Shown in pieces: positions 16,799-25,361 of a DNA stretch of 64,000 nucleotides. Position 1 is the stretch's first letter; each line of letters starts with the position of its first letter. The notes under the pieces were generated by a model that was given only the letters and a program-made list of their open reading frames with translations, was not told where the DNA came from and searched no databases. The position numbers and the translations under genes were made by a program. Source of the stretch: Geminicoccaceae bacterium (lineage in GTDB: Bacteria; Pseudomonadota; Alphaproteobacteria; Geminicoccales; Geminicoccaceae); the NCBI GenBank assembly GCA_025999455.1, contig AP024683.1, positions 937,501 to 1,001,500 on the forward strand, written 5' to 3'.

Positions 16799-17986
16799 TT
16801 AAGCAGTCGTACCCGCGGACAGCTCACCGACCATGGCCCGGCGATAGATCCGCTCGAGTGCGGCGGCGTCGACGGGGACCGGGTTGGAGCCGGCGGTCGG
16901 ATCACGTTCGGCCATGGCCGCAAGTTCCGCGAGGCGATCGTCCGGCACGCCGGCTTCGGCGAGCGTGGCCGGGATACCGGTCGTCCGGCGCAACTCGAGC
17001 AAGGCTTCGAGAAACGCCTCGAAGCGCGGCTCCAGGCCGAGCCACGCGGCGAGCCGGCGGATCCGGTCTTCGATCGCGGATCGGTTGAAGACCAGGACGT
17101 AGGGCAGCAGGATCCCGTTCAAGAGGCCGTGGTGCAGATCGTAGACGGCACCGATCGGGTGCGAGAGGCTGTGCACCGCACCCAGGCCTTTCTGGAACGC
17201 GGTGGCACCCATCGCCGAGGCGGCGAGCATCATGCCGCGCGCCTCGAGGTCGGTGCCGTCACGGACCGCGCGGGGAAGGGCGGCGAAGACGAGGCGCGTC
17301 CCTTCGGCGGCGATCCCGTCGGCCATCGGGTGGAAGCCCGGCGCGCAATAGGCCTCGATGCAATGGGCGAGCGCGTCCATGCCGGTGGCAGCGGTCAGGT
17401 GCGGGGGTAGCCCCGTGGTCAAGGAGGGATCGAGGATCGCCGTCTTGGGCATCATGCCCGGGTGAAAAATGATCTTCTTGGTGTGCGTGGCTTCGTCGGT
17501 CACCACGCCGGCACGTCCGACTTCCGAACCCGTCCCAGCCGTGGTCGGGATGGCGACGACGGGCCGGATGCCCGCGGAGTCGGCCCGGGTCCACCAATCG
17601 CCGATGTCCTCGAAGTCCCAGATCGGCCGGGTCTGGCCGGCCATGAAGGCGACGAGCTTGCCGACGTCCAAGGCACTCCCGCCGCCCACGGCCACGACCC
17701 CGTCGTGACCGTCGCGGCGGAAGATCTCGACGCCCGCTTCGACGTTCGCGGCCGTCGGGTTCGGCCGCACGCCGTCGAACACCGCGACCTGCAGCCCTGC
17801 GCGTCGAAGCGCCTCGAGCACCCGGTCGATGAGAGGCAGGCGAGCGAGGGCGGGGTCGGTGACGAGGAGCGGTCGTGTGATCCCGGCGGCGCGGCAGGCC
17901 GACCCCGTTTCGTCCACGGTGCCCACACCGAAGCGGATGCGCGTGGGGTAGTTCCAGGTCGTCACGAGCGTGGCGAGGTCCGCCAT
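16799..17986 (-). CDS. Iron-containing alcohol dehydrogenase
   Basis: 395 residues. ATG 17986 follows GGAGGAGA on the minus strand. The NAD(P)-binding GGGSALDVGK (about 98-107) and the family signature PTTAGTGSEVGRAGVVTDE (about 140-158) are present. The metal-site helices GMDALAHCIEAY and GAVHSLSHPIGAVYDLHHG supply the Asp/His ligands of group III iron alcohol dehydrogenases. These oxidise or reduce small alcohols and aldehydes, and the substrate is not predictable. Single gene, convergent with the YgaP-like gene; the methyltransferase gene ends 40 bases upstream on the same strand. Confidence 0.9.
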   Translation of the reverse strand: MADLATLVTTWNYPTRIRFGVGTVDETGSACRAAGITRPLLVTDPALARLPLIDRVLEALRRAGLQVAVFDGVRPNPTAANVEAGVEIFRRDGHDGVVAVGGGSALDVGKLVAFMAGQTRPIWDFEDIGDWWTRADSAGIRPVVAIPTTAGTGSEVGRAGVVTDEATHTKKIIFHPGMMPKTAILDPSLTTGLPPHLTAATGMDALAHCIEAYCAPGFHPMADGIAAEGTRLVFAALPRAVRDGTDLEARGMMLAASAMGATAFQKGLGAVHSLSHPIGAVYDLHHGLLNGILLPYVLVFNRSAIEDRIRRLAAWLGLEPRFEAFLEALLELRRTTGIPATLAEAGVPDDRLAELAAMAERDPTAGSNPVPVDAAALERIYRRAMVGELSAGTTA

Positions 17987-18026
17987 GGCCGGTCTCCTCC
18001 CTCGCGGGGCACTCCGCGCCCGATGG

Positions 18027-18794
18027 CTAGCCGGCCCGGGTCGAGGACGGAAGAAGGCGACGCGCTTCCCAGAGCACGATCGCGACGGCGGTCGCGAGGT
18101 TGAGGCTCGACACCCCCGGCCGCATCGGGATCGCCCGGACGGCATCGGCGCGGGCGCGGAGTGCCGGGTCGAGACCGTGCCGTTCGGTGCCGAACGCGAG
18201 AAGGGCGCCGGCGGGTAGAGGCTCGACACCCAGCGGCGGACCCTCGGGATGGAGCGCCACGAGCGGCCTGCGGATCGGCCCAGGCAACCGCTCGAGGCGT
18301 ACGACGGGCAGCGCGAATTGGAGGCCCGCCGCGCCACGTAACGCGACGGGCGACCAGGGATCGACCCCGCCGAGCACGATCACCCCGGCAGCTTCCAGCG
18401 CGGCGGCGACCCGCACGACGGCACCCAGATTGCCGGCGTGGACGGGCCGATCGAGCAAGAGGAGCGGGGCGGTGCCCTCGCTCGTCAGGAGCGAGGAAAG
18501 CTCGATCGCTGGTCGGCGGGCGATCGCCAGGACGGGGCTCGGCGGCGGCGGGCCGAGTGCCGCGAAGAGCGAGGGCGGAACCTCGAGGACGAGGTCCCGA
18601 AGTCGGTCCTCGAGGTCGGGGCAGAGCTCCCGCGCGAGATCGAGAAGGGCAGCTTTGGCCGGACTGACCGCGAGCTCGACCACACCGCCGAAGCGGAGCG
18701 CGTGCTTCAAGGGGTGGATGCCGTCGAGGCGAACCAGCCCAGGTTCGCCGGAAAGCGCAGCGAAGCGGGCAGCGATCGAGCCGGCTCGGTCCAA
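18027..18794 (-). CDS. TrmH/SpoU-family RNA 2'-O-methyltransferase
   Basis: 255 residues if translation starts at TTG 18794. The frame is open to a GTG at 18953, but the extra 53 residues are Arg/Pro-rich and not family-like. An N-terminal substrate-binding part (GLVRLDGIHPLKHALR) precedes the SPOUT knot: motif 1 LLLLDRPVHAGNLGAVVR, motif 2 LLAFGTERHGL, motif 3 IPMRPGVSSLNLATAVAIVLWE. The Asn in motif 1 (GNLGA), Glu in GTERHGL and the Ser-Leu-Asn turn are the catalytic and SAM-binding elements. It methylates ribose in rRNA or tRNA; the exact target is unknown. Divergent from ppiC. Confidence 0.82.
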   Translation of the reverse strand: MDRAGSIAARFAALSGEPGLVRLDGIHPLKHALRFGGVVELAVSPAKAALLDLARELCPDLEDRLRDLVLEVPPSLFAALGPPPPSPVLAIARRPAIELSSLLTSEGTAPLLLLDRPVHAGNLGAVVRVAAALEAAGVIVLGGVDPWSPVALRGAAGLQFALPVVRLERLPGPIRRPLVALHPEGPPLGVEPLPAGALLAFGTERHGLDPALRARADAVRAIPMRPGVSSLNLATAVAIVLWEARRLLPSSTRAG

Positions 18795-18964
18795 TGGCGG
18801 GTGAACTCCGGCAGCGGGCCGAAGATCCGGCTGCCGGCAGCGGGGCGTCAAGGCTCGCTCGACCCGTGGCGGCCGTGGTAGGGACGGTGGGGCGCCCTTA
18901 CGAGCGCGGGCGAAACCGGCTATCGAACGGGGCCGAGGACGGGGGTTCCTCACGGAGAGTGGTG

Positions 18965-19795
18965 ATGCGATCGAACGGAGTGGCTCTCGGCCTCCTTTTT
19001 TTGCTGGGCTCGCTCGGTGCCGGGTCCGTGGCCGCCGCGGACGACCCGGTCGTGGCGGTGGTCGAAGGGGAAAAGATCTTGCGTTCGGAGCTCGAGGCGG
19101 CGCAGGCCCAACTTCCCGAACAGTATCGCCAGTTGCCGCTCGAGATGATCTACGATCCGCTCTTGGCGCGGGTGATCGACCGACGGCTGCTGGCTCGTGA
19201 GGCCGAACGGCGCAAGCTCGAGACCAGGCCCGAGGTCAAAGAAGCGTTGGCGCGCGCCCGCCGCGAGGTGCTCGGGGATCAGCTCCTGGAGATCGCGATC
19301 ACCGAGGCGCTCACGCCCGAGCGGCTGCAGCAGGCCTATGCGATGGCGCGCGCCCAGCCCGGCTTCGCGGTCGAGGAGGTGCGGGCTCGGCACATCCTCG
19401 TGAAGACCGAGGCCGAGGCCAAAGAGGTCATCGCCGCACTGGCCGGCGGGGCGGATTTCGCCGAGCTCGCGAAGAAGCGCTCGATCGATCCCTCGGCGCA
19501 GCAGAACGACGGTGACCTCGGCTTCTTCCGTCGCGACACGATGGTCGAGCCGTTCGCCGAGGCGGCCTTCGCGCTGGAGCCCGGTCAGACCACGCGCGAG
19601 CCCGTCCGCACGCAATTCGGCTGGCACGTCATCAGGGTCGAGGAGAGGCGGACCGTGGCCCCGACTTTCGAAGAGAAGGAGCCCGAGCTCAAGGAACAGG
19701 TAGCACGCGAGACGATCAACGCGCTCGTGGCCGAACTCCGTGCCAAGGCGAAAGTCGAGCGCTTCGCCATCGACGGCTCGCCCAAGGCGAACTGA
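18965..19795 (+). CDS. Periplasmic parvulin-type peptidyl-prolyl isomerase
   Basis: 276 residues with a signal peptide (residues 1-25, cleavage near VAAA-DD). An N-terminal SurA/PrsA-like helical chaperone region follows. The PpiC rotamase domain lies at about 137-230, with the hallmarks RARHILVKTEAEA, LGFFRRDTMVEPFAEAAFAL and TQFGWHVIRVEER. It helps fold exported proteins in the periplasm. A GGAGAG ribosome site precedes the ATG. It is followed after 14 bases by argJ, the order seen in many Alphaproteobacteria. Confidence 0.9.
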   Translation: MRSNGVALGLLFLLGSLGAGSVAAADDPVVAVVEGEKILRSELEAAQAQLPEQYRQLPLEMIYDPLLARVIDRRLLAREAERRKLETRPEVKEALARARREVLGDQLLEIAITEALTPERLQQAYAMARAQPGFAVEEVRARHILVKTEAEAKEVIAALAGGADFAELAKKRSIDPSAQQNDGDLGFFRRDTMVEPFAEAAFALEPGQTTREPVRTQFGWHVIRVEERRTVAPTFEEKEPELKEQVARETINALVAELRAKAKVERFAIDGSPKAN

Positions 19796-19809
19796 GGGGC
19801 CGAGCGGAC

Positions 19810-21048
19810 GTGGCGCGGATTACGCACGTTTCGCCCTTGGCACCGGCGTCGTTCCCGGTGATCCCGCCGGTCGCGGGCTTCCGCTTCGCGACCGCCGAGG
19901 CCGGCATCCGCTACCGCGGACGGCCGGATCTCCTGCTCATCGAGGCGGTGGCCGGGACCACCGTCGCCGGTGTTCTGACCCGTTCGACCACACCCGGCCA
20001 TCCCGTGATCTGGTGCCGCCAGGTCCTGCCGCACGGCCGGGCGCGGGCGGTGATCGTCAACGCCGGCAACGCCAATGTCTGCCGCGGCGAGGAGGGCGAT
20101 CGAGCGGTCGAGGCCGAAGCCCGGGCGGTCGCCGCCGCGCTCCACTGCGCGGCCGAGGAGGTCCTCGTCGCGTCGACCGGGGTGATCGGCGAGCGGCTAC
20201 CGGTCGAACGCATCACGGCGAAGGTCCCGGAGCTTGTGGCCGGCCTCCGAGCGGACGGGATCGAGGCCGCGGCCCGCGCGATCATGACGACCGACACGTT
20301 CCCCAAGGGTGCGGTCGCCCACGCCGCGATCGACGGGGTGCCGGTGACGGTGGCCGGGATCGCCAAGGGCTCCGGCATGATCGCCCCGAACATGGCGACC
20401 ATGCTCGCCTTCCTCGTGACCGACGCGCGCCTGCCGGCATCGGTGCTGCAGCCGCTCCTCGCGGCTGCTGCCGACCGCACGTTCAATTGCACGACGGTCG
20501 ACGGCGACACCTCGACCTCCGACACGCTGTTGCTCCTGGCCTCGGGGCGGGCTCACCATCATCCCGTGACCGATCCCGCCGACAGCCGGCTCGCCGCCTT
20601 CGTCGACGCGCTGGACGCCGTCTGCCTCGATCTCGCGCTCCAGGTCGTGCGCGACGGCGAGGGGGCGCAGAAGCTCGTCGAGATCGTGGTCGAGGGCGCC
20701 GTGTCGGACGCCTCGGCCAGGCGGATCGGCCTCACGATCGCCAACAGTCCGCTCGTCAAGACCGCGATCGCCGGCGGCGACGCGAATTGGGGTCGGGTCG
20801 TCATGGCGGTCGGAAAGGCCGGCGAGCCGGTCGAGCCTTCGGCGCTCGCGGTCAGCTTCGGTGGCCACGCCGTGGCGCGCGAGGGCCGCGCCGTGCCCGA
20901 TCTCGACGAGGCGCCGATCGCCGCCCACCTGGCCGGTCGGGAGATCAAGCTTTCCGTGGTCGTCGGGCACGGGCCCGGACGCGCGCGCGTTTGGACCTGC
21001 GATCTCACGCACGGTTACATCGACATCAATGCCGATTATCGCTCGTGA
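19810..21048 (+). CDS. argJ: Bifunctional glutamate N-acetyltransferase / amino-acid acetyltransferase
   Basis: 412 residues with a GTG start. The self-cleavage site lies in KGSGMIAPNMATML, where Thr197 becomes the N-terminal nucleophile of the beta chain. The oxyanion-hole region VASTGVIGERLP and the C-terminal GHGPGRARVWTCDLTHGYIDINADYRS are also complete. ArgJ recycles the acetyl group from N-acetylornithine to glutamate, and in bifunctional forms also uses acetyl-CoA, in arginine synthesis. Second gene of the ppiC-argJ-mutT unit. The GNAT gene often found between argJ and mutT is absent; 102 non-coding bases separate them. Confidence 0.96.
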   Translation: MARITHVSPLAPASFPVIPPVAGFRFATAEAGIRYRGRPDLLLIEAVAGTTVAGVLTRSTTPGHPVIWCRQVLPHGRARAVIVNAGNANVCRGEEGDRAVEAEARAVAAALHCAAEEVLVASTGVIGERLPVERITAKVPELVAGLRADGIEAAARAIMTTDTFPKGAVAHAAIDGVPVTVAGIAKGSGMIAPNMATMLAFLVTDARLPASVLQPLLAAAADRTFNCTTVDGDTSTSDTLLLLASGRAHHHPVTDPADSRLAAFVDALDAVCLDLALQVVRDGEGAQKLVEIVVEGAVSDASARRIGLTIANSPLVKTAIAGGDANWGRVVMAVGKAGEPVEPSALAVSFGGHAVAREGRAVPDLDEAPIAAHLAGREIKLSVVVGHGPGRARVWTCDLTHGYIDINADYRS

Positions 21049-21150
21049 GGCCGTGGCGCACGGCGGTCCGCGAGGAGCTCGCCCCCTTCGTCTCGGCCCA
21101 CGGCGGAAAGTGGACCTCTCGACCCGAGGTGGGCGAAGGGTGAACCGGTC

Positions 21151-21582
21151 GTGAGACACGAGCCGGCGCAAGCTGAACGGCCGCTCCTCGTGGTGGTGGC
21201 CTGCGCACTCGTCGATCCGGATGGGCGGGTCCTCGTCCAGGAGCGGCCGGCCGGACGGCCGATGGCAGGCTTTTGGGAGTTCCCCGGTGGGAAGCTCGGC
21301 GCCGGCGAAAGCCCCGAGGCGTGCCTCGTCCGAGAACTCGAAGAAGAGCTCGGCATTTTTGTCGATCCGGCGTGCCTCGCCCCGCTCGCGTTCGCGAGCC
21401 ACGCCTACGAGACCTTCCACCTCCTCATGCCGCTTTGGGTCTGCCGGAAGTGGAAGGGCGAGCCCGAAGGCCGCGAAGGGCAAACACTCCGCTGGCTGCG
21501 TCCCCGAACCCTCCGCGAGATCCGCCTGTTGCCGGCGGATCTGCCCTTGATCCCGTTCCTCGAGGACTTGTTGGGGGCATGA
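21151..21582 (+). CDS. mutT: 8-oxo-dGTP diphosphatase (Nudix, MutT type)
   Basis: 143 residues. The Nudix box is intact at about residues 46-68: GGKLGAGESPEACLVRELEEELGI, matching Gx5Ex7REUxEExGU. The preceding QERPAGRPMAGFWEFPG is typical of MutT, which sanitises the nucleotide pool by hydrolysing 8-oxo-dGTP to the monophosphate. It lies downstream of argJ as in other Alphaproteobacteria. A small GGGGCG/CGCCCC hairpin at 21590-21604 follows the stop but lacks a T tract. An alternative Nudix substrate cannot be excluded from sequence. Confidence 0.88.
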   Translation: MRHEPAQAERPLLVVVACALVDPDGRVLVQERPAGRPMAGFWEFPGGKLGAGESPEACLVRELEEELGIFVDPACLAPLAFASHAYETFHLLMPLWVCRKWKGEPEGREGQTLRWLRPRTLREIRLLPADLPLIPFLEDLLGA

Positions 21583-21640
21583 ACCGACGGGGGCGATCCG
21601 CCCCAACCGAAGTGCTAGCTGGCTTCGAGCACCGTATCCG

Positions 21641-22021
21641 CTAGCCGAGTCCGGGCCAGAACGAGCGGATCACCAAGAGGAGAATACCGAACCCGATCCC
21701 GCCCACCATCCATTCGAGGCTCGCGATCTCGGTCTGTACCGTGGCGAACTTCCCGTCGACGGTGGCGAAGCGGCGATCGATCTCCGCCTGCAGCGCCGTG
21801 AAGCGCAGATCCACGTCGTGACGCAGGACCGCCAGCTCGGCCTTCGTCTCGTTCCGCAGCTCCGCGAATTCGGCTGCGGTGGCGTTGCGCAGGTCGGCGA
21901 GGTCGTTCTTCGTGGCCAGAAGCACGAGATCGAGCTCGCGACTTTCGCGAAGCAGGTCCGCGATGGTCTCGGCCTGCTGCTCGTCGAGGCCGGCTTCCCT
22001 GAGACGTCGCGCGCCCTTCAA
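21641..22021 (-). CDS. Coiled-coil protein with C-terminal membrane anchor (DUF1640-like)
   Basis: 126 residues starting at TTG 22021; an in-frame TGA lies nine bases upstream, and GAGGTG ten bases upstream serves as ribosome site. The N-terminus KGARRLREAGLDEQQAETIADLL resembles the motif that opens DUF1640/CCDC90-like proteins. A long heptad coiled coil (about 25-100) repeats ELRxE/ATxxAEL units, and a single C-terminal transmembrane helix (about 105-122) follows. Eukaryotic relatives include the mitochondrial calcium uniporter regulator, but bacterial members have no established role. Convergent with mutT. Possibly a membrane-tethered scaffold. Confidence 0.7.
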   Translation of the reverse strand: MKGARRLREAGLDEQQAETIADLLRESRELDLVLLATKNDLADLRNATAAEFAELRNETKAELAVLRHDVDLRFTALQAEIDRRFATVDGKFATVQTEIASLEWMVGGIGFGILLLVIRSFWPGLG

Positions 22022-22141
22022 CGTATGGGTTCACCTCGTCACCGAGCAGACCGGCTCCGTATCCTCCACCCACCGAACGTAGGCATCCGCCGACCGGCCC
22101 GCGCCGTCGACGCGAAGGCCGCCACCGAGCGCGCCATTCGC

Positions 22142-23029
22142 TCAACCCACCCGCTCGCGGAACGGATCCGCCGGATAGACCCCGAGAATCTCCACGTGAT
22201 GTGAGAAGAAACGGAGCTCTTCGAAGGCGAAACGGACCCGGTCCTCTTCCGGATGGCCCATGATGTCGGCGTAGAACTGCGCCTGGGCGAAGGCACCGTC
22301 GATGTAGGACTCGAGCTTCACCATGTTGACCCCGTTCGTCGCGAAGCCGCCCAGGGCTTTGTAGAGGGCTGCGGGCCGGTTGCGCACCCTGAAAGTGAAC
22401 GTGGTGATCACGGGCCCGTCGCGCCAAGAAGGCCAGCGGGGCTCGCGTGCCAGCACGAGGAAGCGCGTCGTGTTGTGCTCGGCATCCTCGATGTCGGAGG
22501 CCAGCACGGTGAGGCCGTAGATCTCGGCCGCGAGCCGCGAGGCGATCGCCGCCCGGCTCGGATCACCGGCGGCGGCCACGTCGGCTGCGGCGCCGGCCGT
22601 GTCCGCCACCACCCGGGCCTGGTAGCCGTGCCGGCGCAGGAACTCGCGACACTGACCGATCGCGTGGACGTGGCTTTCGACGACACGGATCGTGGCGAGG
22701 CTCGCTCCCGGGATCCCGAGCAGCTGATGGTTCACCCGAAGAAAATGCTCGGCCACGATGTGGAGGCCGCCCTTCGGCAAGAGATGGTGGACGTCGGCAA
22801 CCCGCCCGGCCACCGAATTGTCGACCGGGATCATGGCGTAGCGCGCCTCGCCCTCGCGCACGGCCGCGAAGGCGTCCTCGAAGGAATGGCAGGGTAGGGG
22901 CTCGAGCTCGGGGTAGTGGATCCGGCAGGCCATGTGGGAATAGGCACCGGGCCGGCCCTGGAAGGCGATGCGGTGTTCCGCTGCGGCTCGCCGGGGGCTT
23001 TCGTTGCCGTAGTCGTCGATCGTGGCCAA
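22142..23029 (-). CDS. pheA: Prephenate dehydratase
   Basis: 295 residues with a TTG start, supported by AAGGA seven bases upstream. The catalytic domain (about 18-200) begins RIAFQGRPGAYSH and holds the essential Thr in NTTRFLVLARE. The ACT regulatory domain (about 215-290) has RNRPAALYKALGGFATNGVNMVKLES, the phenylalanine-binding GALV/ESRP-type region, so feedback inhibition is likely. It converts prephenate to phenylpyruvate. No chorismate mutase domain is fused, as usual in Alphaproteobacteria. It sits 40 bases downstream of kdsB in a conserved pair. Confidence 0.95.
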   Translation of the reverse strand: MATIDDYGNESPRRAAAEHRIAFQGRPGAYSHMACRIHYPELEPLPCHSFEDAFAAVREGEARYAMIPVDNSVAGRVADVHHLLPKGGLHIVAEHFLRVNHQLLGIPGASLATIRVVESHVHAIGQCREFLRRHGYQARVVADTAGAAADVAAAGDPSRAAIASRLAAEIYGLTVLASDIEDAEHNTTRFLVLAREPRWPSWRDGPVITTFTFRVRNRPAALYKALGGFATNGVNMVKLESYIDGAFAQAQFYADIMGHPEEDRVRFAFEELRFFSHHVEILGVYPADPFRERVG

Positions 23030-23069
23030 AGGTCGATCCTTTCGGTGCAGCGTGCGCGGCCCTCGCGGC

Positions 23070-23843
23070 TCAACCGGTTCGCTCGAGGAGGCGGCGGGCG
23101 CGGGCGAGGTCGTCCGGCGTGTCGACGCCGAAGGGAGCGCTCTCGATCAGCTTGACCCCGATGCTCATCCCGGCCTCGAGCGCGCGGAGTTGCTCGAGCT
23201 TTTCGCGCAGCTCGAGAGGGCTCGCCGGCAGGGTGCAGAAGCGCTCCAGAGCGGCACGGGTGAAGGCGTAGATCCCGATGTGATGCCAGACCGGGCCCTC
23301 GCCGGTCGGGGCCGGGGCCCGGGTGAAGTAGAGCGCGCGCCCGAGGGTCGGATCCTCGATCGAGAAGCTCACCACGGCTTTGACGAAATTCGGCCGGACC
23401 CGCTCCTCGGGGTCCGAGGTCGCCACCGCGAGCGTGCCGATGTCGACCCCGAGCCGGTCGAGCGGCTCGACGACCCGGGCGAGATCGGCCGGGTCCAAGG
23501 TCGGCAGATCACCTTGGACGTTCACCACGCGCGTGTACCGGCGGTCCGGGTCGAGCCGCGTCAACGCACGGAAGATCCGATCGGTTCCGGAAGGGACCTC
23601 GTCGGGCACGAGGACGGCTTCGCCGCCGGCACGCTCGACGGCGTCCGCGATCTCCGGCTCGGCGGCGGCCACCACGACCCGCCCGAGACCGGCCGCCACG
23701 GCACGGCGCCAAACGAGAACGATCATCGGCTCACCGCCGATCGTGGCCAGAGGCTTTCCCGGTAACCGGGTGGAGGCGAGGCGGGCCGGGATCAGGACGA
23801 TCGTACGCGACCCTGTGTCGCGGCTGGCAGGCTCGGGCGTCAT
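23070..23843 (-). CDS. kdsB: 3-deoxy-manno-octulosonate cytidylyltransferase
   Basis: 257 residues from ATG 23843. The nucleotidyltransferase N-terminus [27 protein letters not shown], the [10 protein letters not shown] loop and the [11 protein letters not shown] metal site define CMP-KDO synthetase. It activates KDO for the LPS inner core, so the cell makes KDO-containing LPS. Divergent from the cytochrome c gene and cotranscribed with pheA, the same triad as in many Alphaproteobacteria. Weak GGAG ribosome site; other starts upstream are unlikely because the frame there is low-complexity. Confidence 0.95.
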   Translation of the reverse strand: MTPEPASRDTGSRTIVLIPARLASTRLPGKPLATIGGEPMIVLVWRRAVAAGLGRVVVAAAEPEIADAVERAGGEAVLVPDEVPSGTDRIFRALTRLDPDRRYTRVVNVQGDLPTLDPADLARVVEPLDRLGVDIGTLAVATSDPEERVRPNFVKAVVSFSIEDPTLGRALYFTRAPAPTGEGPVWHHIGIYAFTRAALERFCTLPASPLELREKLEQLRALEAGMSIGVKLIESAPFGVDTPDDLARARRLLERTG

Positions 23844-23951
23844 CCCCCATACTCCGGACGAGGGCGCGCGAACACGACGGCTCCGCGATCGTCGGGGCCG
23901 GGCCGGCGCGCCCTTCGGACCTTCGGGCAACGAGCGGGAACGACGCGACCT

Positions 23952-24500
23952 ATGGCATCCTCCCTCGAAGGCAACAAGCTGGCCGCGGCGATCCTGACCG
24001 CCGGCATCATCGGCGTGGGTTCGGCGGTGCTGTCCGACCTGCTCTACCGACCGCACGTGCCCAAGGAACGAGCCTATCCGGTCGCGGCCCTGGGCCAGGC
24101 TACGGCCCCCGCCGAGGAGAAGGTGGCGCCGGCTCCGGCCGAGCCGATCGCCGTCCGGCTCGCCGCCGCCGATGTCGAACGGGGTAAAGCCGCCGCCAAA
24201 AAGTGCGCATCGTGCCACACCTTCGACAAGGGCGGCAAAAACGGCGTCGGGCCCAATCTCTGGGGCGTCGTGATGGCGAAGAAAGGGCACGTCGAGGGCT
24301 TCGCCTATTCGCAGGCGCTCTTGGGTACCGGCGGCGAGTGGACCTACGAATCGCTCGACGCGTTCTTGGCCAATCCGAAGGCTTACGCCCCCGGCACCAA
24401 GATGAGCTTCGCCGGGATCGGCAAGCCCGAGGAGCGAGCCGATCTCATCGCCTATCTCCGCACGCTCGCCGACCAGCCGGCGCCCCTCCCGGGGAGCTGA
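23952..24500 (+). CDS. Membrane-anchored class I cytochrome c (CycM-like)
   Basis: 182 residues. An uncleaved N-terminal transmembrane anchor (about 9-30) and a Pro/Ala linker lead to a c-type heme domain with C85-A-S-C88-H89 and the distal ligand Met151 in GTKMSFAGI. The layout matches CycM/cytochrome c552, which carries electrons from the bc1 complex to the aa3 oxidase on the outer face of the inner membrane. The kdsB/pheA neighbourhood is the usual one for this gene. It is followed eight bases later by hisN. Confidence 0.9.
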   Translation: MASSLEGNKLAAAILTAGIIGVGSAVLSDLLYRPHVPKERAYPVAALGQATAPAEEKVAPAPAEPIAVRLAAADVERGKAAAKKCASCHTFDKGGKNGVGPNLWGVVMAKKGHVEGFAYSQALLGTGGEWTYESLDAFLANPKAYAPGTKMSFAGIGKPEERADLIAYLRTLADQPAPLPGS

Positions 24501-24507
24501 TCGATCG

Positions 24508-25290
24508 GTGGAGCCGCTGCCCTCCGAGTTCCTCGCCTTCGCCCATCGGCTGGCCGAGGCCGCCGGCGAAATCCAGCGGCGCTGGTTCCGCAAACGGCTC
24601 GACGTCGAGGCCAAGGCCGATTGGAGCCCCGTGACGATCGCCGACCGCGAGGCCGAAGCGGTCATGCGCGATCTCGTCGAACGATGCTATCCGGATCACG
24701 GGATCCTGGGCGAAGAGCATGGTCGGGCCCGGCTCGGTTCGGAATGGGTCTGGGTGCTCGACCCGATCGACGGAACCAAATCCTTCGTTTGCGGCCGGCC
24801 GTTGTTCGCCACGCTGATCGGGCTTTTGCACGAAGGTCGCCCCGTCTTGGGGGTGATCGAGCAAGGCATCCTGGGGGAACGCTGGGTCGGCGCGCGCGGT
24901 CACGGAACGACTTGGAACGGCCGCCCTTGTCGCACGCGTGCCTGCCCCGAGCTCGCCCGAGCGATGCTCGGCTGTACGAGCCCGCAAATGTTCGCGAGAC
25001 GGGACGAGAAGGCCGCTTTCGAAAGGGTGCTCGGCCGGGTCCGCCAAGCGATCTGGGGCGGTGACGCCTACGGCGCCGGCCTCGTGGCCGCGGGCACGCT
25101 CGACCTCGTCGTCGAGGCCGATCTGGAGCCCTACGACGTGCTGCCGCTCGTGCCGGTGATCGAGGGCGCGGGCGGTCGGGTCACGGATTGGGAGGGCCGG
25201 GCGCCCGACCTTTCGAGCGACCAGCGGATGATCGTCGCGGGCGATCCGCGGATCCACGCCGAGGCTCTCCCGCTTTTGCGGGCCGGCTGA
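24508..25290 (+). CDS. hisN: Inositol monophosphatase family protein, histidinol-phosphatase type
   Basis: 260 residues with a GTG start. The metal motifs of the IMPase fold are present: GEEHG (about 73), WVLDPIDGTKSF (about 89-100) and GGDAYGAGLVAAGTLDLVVEADLEPYD near the C-terminus. The DLEPYD ending and the PVIEGAGG loop are those of bacterial histidinol-phosphate phosphatases (HisN), which make histidinol in histidine synthesis in Alphaproteobacteria and Actinobacteria. Other sugar or inositol phosphates are possible substrates. Close behind the cytochrome gene; the 71-base gap after it separates it from the peptide transporter. Confidence 0.82.
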   Translation: MEPLPSEFLAFAHRLAEAAGEIQRRWFRKRLDVEAKADWSPVTIADREAEAVMRDLVERCYPDHGILGEEHGRARLGSEWVWVLDPIDGTKSFVCGRPLFATLIGLLHEGRPVLGVIEQGILGERWVGARGHGTTWNGRPCRTRACPELARAMLGCTSPQMFARRDEKAAFERVLGRVRQAIWGGDAYGAGLVAAGTLDLVVEADLEPYDVLPLVPVIEGAGGRVTDWEGRAPDLSSDQRMIVAGDPRIHAEALPLLRAG

Positions 25291-25361
25291 TCTTTCCCCA
25301 CCGCCGCTCCGCCACTAGGTTGCGGTCCGAGTTCGAAGTGCAGTGACACGGAGGTCGGACG

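Noticed and set aside
18795-18953. GTG start giving the RNA methyltransferase 53 more residues
   Set aside because: The added part is Arg/Pro-rich low complexity; the family domain begins after TTG 18794. Not fully excluded.
18994-19002. Run of seven T that could be a terminator tail
   Set aside because: It lies inside the signal-peptide codons of the parvulin gene and has no stem before it.
21049-21150. Possible remnant of the GNAT gene often found between argJ and mutT
   Set aside because: Only 102 bases and no recognisable acetyl-CoA loop in any frame; treated as a plain spacer.
21590-21604. GGGGCG-atc-CGCCCC hairpin after mutT
   Set aside because: Six-bp stem with a three-base loop and no T tract; too weak to list as a terminator in such GC-rich DNA.
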